Of a stretch of 10,854 nucleotides of DNA, positions 7,601 to 10,854 are shown in pieces. The translations under genes and the position numbers were made by a program. Below the pieces are notes generated by a model. That model saw nothing but the letters and a program-made list of their open reading frames with translations. It was not told the origin of the DNA and ran no database searches. The stretch is from an uncultured Bacteroidota bacterium. GTDB taxonomy: Bacteria; Bacteroidota; Bacteroidia; Bacteroidales; 4484-276. How positions within the stretch are numbered: the stretch's first letter is position 1; the number at the start of each line of letters is the position of its first letter. The DNA is taken from positions 1 to 10,854 of the forward strand of contig CAIYZW010000783.1 in NCBI GenBank assembly GCA_903930725.1. The letters run 5' to 3'.

Positions 7601-9651
7601 TCAGGTGAAGCCGAAATTATGGCTTCCCATTTCTGGCTGCTTTCCTGTGCGGCATCCTCGGCGAGCTTTCGGGCAGTGATGTCGTTAATTAAAACATGAC
7701 GTGCCTTTCGGCCTTTAAAACTCACCGAATGTGATGTAAGCTCAACAAAAAACTGTACTTTATCTTTCCCGAAATGCTTCCACTGGCTTGGCTTATTATC
7801 ATCTTTTCTGGCAAATTCAACATCTAAAAACACATTGGAGATGTCATCGGCTTCGTGTAAATCCTTTATCGTCATTTGTAAAAATTCCGCCCTCGAATAA
7901 CCGTATTGTGTTATTGTGGCCTCATTTACTTCGAGAAATGCAAGGGTTTCGATATCGTAAATTACCATTGGCTGCGGATTATCGAAAAACATGAGGCGGT
8001 ATTTTTTTTCGCTTTTGGCCAGGGCTACATTGGTCATTTTCCATTCGGTAATATCGGTCATGGAGCCGTTTCCACCAATCATTTTTCCATCTTTAATAAT
8101 AGCTGTTGTTGATGAACGAACCCAGTGGATGCTTCCGTTTTTGGCAATGTAGCGGTATTCGAAGTACGGATACTTTCTTGATTCCAGGTTTAAAAAGGCA
8201 TTCATTAAATCAGCCTTGTCGTCGGGATGGACATATTCCAAAAAGCTATGCCCAATAACCTCATCCTGTTCGTAACCAATTACTTGGTTTACAGATGGGC
8301 TGACGTAGTTAACGGTACCGTTGGCTCCAATTTCATAAATAACATCCTTGATAGATTCGACGAGGTGACGGAACTGCTCCTCACTATGGTGAAGCTTCCT
8401 TTCAGCCATTTTCCGGTCAGAAATATCGCGGGTAACAAAAATCATCTTCTGCGGTTTTCCGTGCTCGTCTCTTACAAATTCACCGTTTATCTCCACATCA
8501 AAGGTGCTCCCATCCTGCCTTAGCGCAACGTATTCTTCAGCACCCATCAAATTTTCCTGAAGCATTTGTGTAATGCCGTAAATTGCTTTTTCATGACATT
8601 CGGGTATTACAAATTCGAGGAGCGAGTGTCCAATGATGCTTTCAACTTTATCATAACCAAACATTTGGAGTGCCTTTGGGGGGGCGAAAAGGATCTTGCC
8701 TTCGAGGTCGGTGATGGTAATAACATCGGGTGAGGCATTAAGAACAGACCGGTAAAGCGCTTCGCTCTTCCGGAGTTCGGTTTCGGTTTGTTTTTGAATG
8801 GTGATGTTGGTCATCGTGCCGGTGGTACCAACTATTTTGCCATCTTCAAAAATAATTGAGGCTGACGACCGGATCCAGCAAAGGCTCCCGTTTTTTGTTA
8901 CAAATCTATATTCGATGTATGGAAAAATCAGCCCGGGCAGTAAAGCAAATGATTCCAAAACAAACAAAAGGTCGGGTTCGTACACAAAGCTGGTGAAATT
9001 TTTTCCAATAAGTTCGTCTGGTTTATAGCCGGTGAGCCTTTCGATTGATGGGCTGAGATATTTAATTATTCCATCGGAGGATAATTCAAAGAGTACATCA
9101 TTGATGGTTTCTAATATTTTTTGGTGTGTTTCATGGGTTTGATTCAAGGAATTTTCTCTTTCCATTTTTTCGATAAATATCCCAATGCGATGTGCTACCG
9201 AAAAAAGTAAATCCGCCTCTTCGGGAAGAAAAACCTGGTTGGTTTGTGGCAATAGTGCCTCCGGGTAACTTACTTCAACATGGCCGACAATTTTGAAATC
9301 GGAACTGATTTCCTGCCTTAATACATGTTTTGAGTTTGCAAAGTTTTGAGTTTTAAAAACTTTGTTGTGAATTTTTATACTAACGCTGGCTACTTCGGGA
9401 AACTGCATCCCGAATGGGATCACCCGGGTAATTTTCTCGATTGTATCATCAATCGAAAGACCTGCAGTGCTCAAAATCAAAGTGATTTCGTTGTGGCATT
9501 TTCGTTCTTTGATGCACTCCCTGAGCTCAAACTCCATCTTTTGCCTTTCGGTATTAGCATTGTTAAGAGATGTTTTAAAGGCATCAAACTCCTGCTTTAA
9601 TGCTTCCAACTCGATGATGAGTTCGTTTTTAGATTTCTCCTGGTAATTCAT
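1699..9651 (-). CDS. giant soluble multi-PAS hybrid sensor histidine kinase (15 PAS, GAF, HisKA, HATPase_c, REC)
   Basis: This 2650-residue protein (roughly 300 kDa) should autophosphorylate a histidine and pass the phosphate to its own receiver. The order is: coiled coil (1-45); uncharacterised module (43-165); thirteen PAS domains (about 174-1847), most ending in a DIT-x-RK-like linker; GAF (about 1858-2015); PAS 14-15 (about 2024-2257); HisKA with phospho-acceptor H2287 in MSHELRTPMN; HATPase_c with N box (N2404), DTGVG (D2438) and GTGLGL (2467-2472); and receiver (2531-2650) with E2536/D2537, D2582 and K2634. All key kinase residues are present. No signal peptide, membrane helix, Hpt or DNA-binding domain is seen, so it is predicted cytoplasmic. 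The ATG at 9651 is supported by AAGGA 7 nt upstream. Typical hybrid kinases carry one to a few PAS domains, so this count is extreme. No LOV-type cysteine motif was recognised, and the ligands are unknown. Confidence 0.97.
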   Translation of the reverse strand: MNYQEKSKNELIIELEALKQEFDAFKTSLNNANTERQKMEFELRECIKERKCHNEITLILSTAGLSIDDTIEKITRVIPFGMQFPEVASVSIKIHNKVFKTQNFANSKHVLRQEISSDFKIVGHVEVSYPEALLPQTNQVFLPEEADLLFSVAHRIGIFIEKMERENSLNQTHETHQKILETINDVLFELSSDGIIKYLSPSIERLTGYKPDELIGKNFTSFVYEPDLLFVLESFALLPGLIFPYIEYRFVTKNGSLCWIRSSASIIFEDGKIVGTTGTMTNITIQKQTETELRKSEALYRSVLNASPDVITITDLEGKILFAPPKALQMFGYDKVESIIGHSLLEFVIPECHEKAIYGITQMLQENLMGAEEYVALRQDGSTFDVEINGEFVRDEHGKPQKMIFVTRDISDRKMAERKLHHSEEQFRHLVESIKDVIYEIGANGTVNYVSPSVNQVIGYEQDEVIGHSFLEYVHPDDKADLMNAFLNLESRKYPYFEYRYIAKNGSIHWVRSSTTAIIKDGKMIGGNGSMTDITEWKMTNVALAKSEKKYRLMFFDNPQPMVIYDIETLAFLEVNEATITQYGYSRAEFLQMTIKDLHEADDISNVFLDVEFARKDDNKPSQWKHFGKDKVQFFVELTSHSVSFKGRKARHVLINDITARKLAEDAAQESSQKWEAIISASPDGIGMISFDGKLKLVSAKLALMYGYSVEEKDEFIGKSVIDFIDPSYHKVMKENIQKLLSGSVNHQITEYLAVKKDNSRFYSESNSTVLFDSNGKPSGILYVQRDITDRKQTENELREREELLNSIIETAKDSIFIKDASLKYIKINKAMASLFGMPKEEILGKSDAELFGAESGDHIEEIDRQVLLGQTIEDFPAKPVNGEIKHFHTIKVPLKDARGRINGLCGIARDITEYKQAEDQLRKSEEKYRNIFESMQDAYYEASVDGILLEISPSIETLSKGQLKRNDLIGKSLVELYTEPKARSNFFAELFKHGRVIDYELSFRNGDGSIVPVAVSSSILFDANGNPSKVTGSLRDISKRKQAEKALQASEERFRAISEYSSNSICILNTSGKVIWVNDAMLKMTGYTSEQVYAADSFTAFLAPESLEFVVTNFMKFVNQQDYQHHYQFSLIRSDGQKRLCEKYMAHYEDLSGERNLIISMMDITERHQAEQALHANRLELITTNNQLEMAQQIGHTGSWLFDIETQKIWGSTEAKRLFGFDNNEEFFTLESIEACIPDQQRIHQALFDLVTKDIPYDVEYVLQPADGSNPRALLSKARVEKDETGKVISIIGVLQDITERKQAENALKRSEERFSQVVAQSQGVVWEVNSEGLYTFVSQLALAIYGYPAEQMVGQMHFYDKHPEDQKEQFKEAAFEVFRRKGSFYNLVSHIYKPDGTEAHISTNGIPMLDEHGNLTGYRGIDIDITKRKQAEEALKKSEDDLNYAQEIARMGSWEFNLKANKYIWSRNNYKLVGMKPFEKEVTVEYFMSMLHPEDISVVNENIQAVLTNRKAKTMDFRIIMPDGQTAWLQNNIVPVFEGDSIVALKGVNIDITAKKLTEENIKQQNQRLHAIISTLPDIIFVIGMDGIYREFYCSTPELLLVPPEKIIGTNLKDVFDEKQAQWHLEKINECIQSKKIIAYEYSIGNKETTKHFEARLAPFGEDGVLTLIRDITNRKKAEKEIRDLNENLETRIIERTIQLEETNEILGNEIQSRMLVEVELALEKHRLSDIIEGTNVGTWEWNIVTGQTVFNERWAEIIGYTLDEISPVSIETWVKFSHPDDLKLSEELLEKHFKGESDYYSCESRMKHKNGEWVWVLDRGKVNDWDSNHKPLLMSGTHQEITESKRALEFENELLQLSLQLTGIPVSEIVPALDMALQRIGSFLGADRAYIFEISESEKTMSNTFEWCNTGINPEIENLKDVPLEILPNWMDMLQKHKNIIIPSVKDLPEDWIAEREILEPQGIQSLVVIPMFIGNMLIGFVGLDSVLKKREYKDSEINILKVWANMLASLINHQRKEEFIEQTRRNYETFFNTIDDFLFVLDEQGNIIHTNTTVTRRLGYDTTELIEKSVLLVHPAERRDEAGRIVGEMLAGTSEFCPVPLVTKSGEYIPVETRVKPGFWDGKAAIFGVTKDISKIRLSEEKFSKAFQSNSAMMAISTLDGLFLDVNETFLKTLGFTREEIIGNNTHNLHIYDNVELRDEMVERLKQNIPVKDIEMQVKTRSGERRTGLFSADTIFIGKDLCLLTMMVDITDRKLAEEKIKQARNEAEKANHAKSEFLSRMSHELRTPMNSILGFAQLMEMGELTLSQKKGVKHILNSGKHLLNLINEVLDISRIEAGRISLSMEPINIGGVITEMLDAMQPNAAKMNLKTRLQNSTANKLFVVADYQRLKQVLLNLLANAFKYNIKGGSVNVLTELVERPEPEITTIRISISDTGVGISAEDLPKLFQPFERIGAEKGETEGTGLGLTVVKKLMEIMGGTIGVTSQVGQGSTFWIELPLAESQKSLAEQTEWALKPEKGVTKTAGTILYIEDNVSNIELVEQILTTQRPGNRLIANMSGNMAVSLAIEYMPDLILLDLDLPDIHGSEVLKNLQAEAKTKYIPVIIISADAMPDRIEKLTLAGVKDYLTKPLDIITFLKAIDTWIK
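1702..2061 (-). other. receiver (REC) domain of the giant kinase
   Basis: Residues about 2531-2650 form a complete C-terminal receiver. TILYIEDN gives the acidic pair E2536/D2537, DLILLDLDLPD the phospho-acceptor D2582, VIIISAD the Ser of the Ser/Thr position, and DYLTKP the conserved K2634. The protein ends about 16 residues after this lysine, so nothing follows the receiver. Phosphate would leave through a separate Hpt protein, or the receiver may tune the kinase; neither can be decided here. Confidence 0.95.
2134..2829 (-). other. HisKA and HATPase_c catalytic core of the giant kinase
   Basis: Residues about 2275-2506. The dimerisation helix carries H2287 in SHELRTP, followed by the typical ILGFAQLM and LDISRIEAG segments. 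The ATP-binding part has LLANAFKYN (N box, N2404), DTGVGIS (G1), FQPFER (F box) and GTGLGL (G2), closing with GSTFWIELPL. All motifs needed for catalysis are intact, which argues against a degenerate pseudokinase. Confidence 0.95.
2881..3582 (-). other. PAS domains 14 and 15 of the giant kinase
   Basis: Residues about 2024-2257, between the GAF domain and HisKA. PAS 14 has FVLDEQGNI and RRLGYD and closes with GVTKDIS. PAS 15 has ISTLDGLFLDVN and TLGFTREEIIG and closes with MVDITDRKLAEE. It leads through a short helix (ARNEAEKANHAKSEF) straight into HisKA, so PAS 15 is placed to couple most directly to catalysis. Confidence 0.9.
3607..4080 (-). other. GAF domain of the giant kinase
   Basis: Residues about 1858-2015. 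It has the GAF pattern: a helical start (LQLSLQLTG, ALQRIGSFLGADRAYIF), a central region with EWCNTGI, then GIQSLVVIPMF, IGFVGLDSV and a closing helix ending ASLINHQR. It interrupts the PAS series between PAS 13 and PAS 14. GAF domains often bind small molecules or mediate dimerisation; no chromophore cysteine or cyclic-nucleotide motif was recognised. Confidence 0.88.
4111..9132 (-). other. array of thirteen consecutive PAS domains in the giant kinase
   Basis: Residues about 174-1847. Domain ends were located from the recurring DIT/DIS linker followed by K/R-x-AE, at about residues 282, 409, 533, 658, 787, 911, 1036, 1164, 1298, 1426, 1553, 1673 and 1843. Spacing is usually 120-130 residues, and domains are often joined by a short RKSEERF-like helix. 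PAS 9 and PAS 11 share a QIGHTGSW/EIARMGSW type of start. An extra coiled coil of about 50 residues separates PAS 12 from PAS 13. The sequences are diverged, so different ligands or purely structural roles are both possible. Confidence 0.9.
9157..9525 (-). other. uncharacterised N-terminal GAF-like module of the giant kinase
   Basis: Residues about 43-165, between the N-terminal coiled coil and PAS 1. It holds KCHNEIT, LSIDD, IPFGMQFP, LRQEIS, HVEVSYP, FLPEEADLL and HRIGIFIEK. It does not have the PAS pattern or a DIT-type end. The same module occurs at residues 313-437 of the downstream PAS protein, which defines its borders. The fold assignment is inference from the closing helix. Confidence 0.7.
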
Positions 9652-9658
9652 AATAAAA

Positions 9659-9663
9659 TCCTT
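9659..9663 (-). promoter_or_regulatory. Shine-Dalgarno-like AAGGA of the giant kinase gene
   Basis: The transcribed strand reads AAGAAGGATTTTATTATG, placing AAGGA 7 nt before the ATG. Such sites are often weak or absent in Bacteroidota, so its presence helps fix the start at 9651. Confidence 0.6.
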
Positions 9664-9791
9664 CTTATGAAAAACCGGTTCTCTTCAAAAACTGAAAAAC
9701 TGATTTCGGATTTTGAGGTTGTAAAATTGGCCCGGTTGTTCAAATTGATATCAACTGTTTATTTAAGATTCATTTCGCTGCTTGCTTCGTT

Positions 9792-9833
9792 TTGACAAAC
9801 AGCAAACAAATGTAAATTAAATAGTTGACAAAC
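9792..9833. repeat. 9-bp direct repeat bracketing the candidate promoter
   Basis: TTGACAAAC (plus strand) occurs at 9792-9800 and again at 9825-9833, exactly 33 bp apart, about three helical turns. One copy overlaps the -33 area and the other the predicted start site. This is a plausible operator pair, but chance in AT-rich DNA is not excluded. Confidence 0.4.
9807..9814 (-). promoter_or_regulatory. candidate Bacteroidota-type promoter -7 box for the giant kinase operon
   Basis: The minus strand reads TACATTTG, an exact match to the TAnnTTTG -7 element used by the primary sigma factor of Bacteroidota. A TTTG lies upstream at 9832-9829, but only 14 nt away, shorter than the usual roughly 19 nt, so the -33 element is uncertain. 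Transcription would begin near 9800, giving a leader of about 150 nt. Confidence 0.5.
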
Positions 9834-9920
9834 GACCGAACAGTTTGGGGGTTGACGGTTTGCGCCGGTTTTTTTGCGCTGATTTTAAGGCCGTTTTCGG
9901 TGGAAGGAAGGACTGCTAAA

Positions 9921-9952
9921 CAAAAAAACCCGGTCATTACGACTGGGTTTTC
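9921..9952 (-). terminator. intrinsic terminator after the LruC gene
   Basis: Arms 9925-9935 and 9941-9951 form an 11-bp stem with one G-U pair around an ATTAC loop. On the minus strand the stem runs into a T7 tract (complement of 9922-9928). It starts about 25 bp after the LruC stop codon. The plus strand also has T's after the stem, so it might act in both directions. Confidence 0.9.
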
Positions 9953-9976
9953 TTTAAAACTTTAACACTACATCAA

Positions 9977-10854
9977 TTACGGATAGATATTTTCGACAAC
10001 CCGGTAACCAGGTTTGTTCATGAACCAATCGGGGAAAGCAACACCGCCTGATTGTGCCCATTCGGCAAAATGTGTGTAGGCATTTACAACCTGTACTTTT
10101 TCGATGGGATAAGCAAAAGATTCGCCAATGTGAATTGCCCATGGAAGCCCGGTTGCTGTTTTATAATACAACAAACTGGCCGGAACACTGGCATCATCAT
10201 AAGTTCCAAAGTAAGAAGACGTAACCAGACTGGTTGGTGGAAAATTTAACAAGTGTACTTCTTTCCCACGTTCCTGATTGACATAAATGAATGGATTGTA
10301 AGGCGGCGTACCAAAATTGGCAAGGCTAACCGGAGCCGTTGTACTGATGGCAAAATGGAGTTCATACGGATCAACAGCTGTTGCTGATGGCGTTGTGTTT
10401 ACGCCGATACTACCACCCGTGCCTCTCAGTAAATTGAAGCCGTCGGTCCATAAAATAAATACCGCTTTTGCCTGATTAGCCTCTAACGGCTGATTAAGTG
10501 TGGTGGCATCCTCGTAGGTATATTCAACGCCGGCAATATTTGCTGCAGTGGCGTTTAGTTGAATTCCAAAACCATTATGGTAACCGGCACCCATTGCTCT
10601 TAGCTTAATTGTACCAAAGGCATCAACTACTTCATTATCGGCATTGGTTACATGTGTAATGTTGTAATCAACCACCATATCATTAAAGTCGTAATCGCCT
10701 TTAGAAGGCCACAAATCTTCGTAAGCAAGGGTTCCAAAGGTATTTTCTGAAGGATAGTAAACGTTGAAAGCTCTATCGGGATCGGTTGGATATTCGTCAA
10801 CATCATTCGGAACGCCATCGCCATCATCATCAATTGGAGGAATTGGGTCGTGAT
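9977..10854 (-). CDS. LruC-domain surface protein, C-terminal part (N-terminus outside window)
   Basis: The reading frame is open from the window edge and ends with TAA at 9979-9977, giving 291 visible residues. An Asp-rich calcium-loop-like motif, IDDDGDGVPNDVDEYPTDPD (about 7-26), resembles thrombospondin type 3 or dockerin-like loops. It is followed by FGTLAYEDLWPSKG and DYDFNDMVVDY (53-63), the hallmark of the LruC/DUF4842 family, then a beta-rich domain to the C-terminal NIYP. LruC was named for a Leptospira outer-membrane lipoprotein; Bacteroidota homologues are mostly exported or surface proteins of unknown function. The signal peptide would lie outside the window. No type IX sorting domain is seen at the C-terminus. 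Internal TTG or ATG starts are not believed, because the frame and the family motif both extend upstream to the edge. It is followed by its own terminator, so it is not co-transcribed with the kinases. Confidence 0.9.
   Translation of the reverse strand, partial: HDPIPPIDDDGDGVPNDVDEYPTDPDRAFNVYYPSENTFGTLAYEDLWPSKGDYDFNDMVVDYNITHVTNADNEVVDAFGTIKLRAMGAGYHNGFGIQLNATAANIAGVEYTYEDATTLNQPLEANQAKAVFILWTDGFNLLRGTGGSIGVNTTPSATAVDPYELHFAISTTAPVSLANFGTPPYNPFIYVNQERGKEVHLLNFPPTSLVTSSYFGTYDDASVPASLLYYKTATGLPWAIHIGESFAYPIEKVQVVNAYTHFAEWAQSGGVAFPDWFMNKPGYRVVENIYP

Larger units (their letters stand above)
9652..9976. other. intergenic region between the LruC gene and the giant kinase
   Basis: This 325 bp non-coding stretch holds, in transcription order, the LruC terminator (9952-9921), a GC/T-run segment (about 9850-9900) in which I see nothing definite, the candidate kinase promoter (9814-9807) and its flanking direct repeat, an AT-rich leader of about 150 nt, and the Shine-Dalgarno-like site. 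The leader contains an 8-bp palindrome AACCGGTT at 9673-9680 of no clear meaning. No tRNA, riboswitch or small ORF could be supported. Confidence 0.7.

Noticed and set aside
10712..10714. TTG as the start of the LruC gene
   Set aside because: The frame stays open upstream to the edge and encodes part of the family motif (FGTLAYED) plus the Asp-rich loop, so the true start is outside the window.
10648..10833. Minus-strand 61-codon frame, and a similar one at 9954-10142
   Set aside because: Both are out of frame with the LruC protein, whose family motifs cover the same DNA.

Overview
The window looks like a chromosomal segment from a Bacteroidota bacterium, possibly a Marinilabiliales/Prolixibacteraceae-type environmental lineage. 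That guess rests on a TAnnTTTG-type promoter box, an LruC-domain surface protein, and very PAS-rich soluble sensor kinases. No marker gene is present, so the order-level placement is weak. All three genes lie on the minus strand, so transcription runs from high to low coordinates.

Layout in order of transcription: (1) 10854-9977, the C-terminal part of an LruC-domain protein with a calcium-loop-like Asp-rich motif. It closes about 25 bp before a strong intrinsic terminator (9921-9952). (2) 9976-9652, a 325 bp intergenic region with the terminator, a candidate promoter (perfect TACATTTG -7 box at 9807-9814), a 9-bp direct repeat bracketing that box, and a Shine-Dalgarno-like AAGGA. (3) 9651-1699, an intact 2650-residue soluble hybrid histidine kinase. 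It has an N-terminal coiled coil, an uncharacterised GAF-like module, thirteen PAS domains, one GAF domain, two more PAS domains, HisKA, HATPase_c and a C-terminal receiver. (4) 1698-1534, a short gap with four tandem heptamers and three tandem hairpin-forming repeats. (5) 1533-1, the N-terminal 511 residues of a second PAS-rich protein that carries the same uncharacterised module and runs off the window edge.

The two PAS proteins are probably co-transcribed: same strand, 165 bp apart, and no recognisable terminator or promoter box between them. The shared module suggests paralogous or cooperating sensors. The giant kinase has the chemistry for autophosphorylation and internal transfer to its own receiver. 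No Hpt domain, DNA-binding regulator or membrane segment is visible, so the signals sensed and the output remain unknown. The LruC gene is separated by its terminator and is probably an unrelated neighbour. The most noteworthy points are the extreme PAS count, the module shared by the two adjacent genes, and the palindromic repeat cluster between them.
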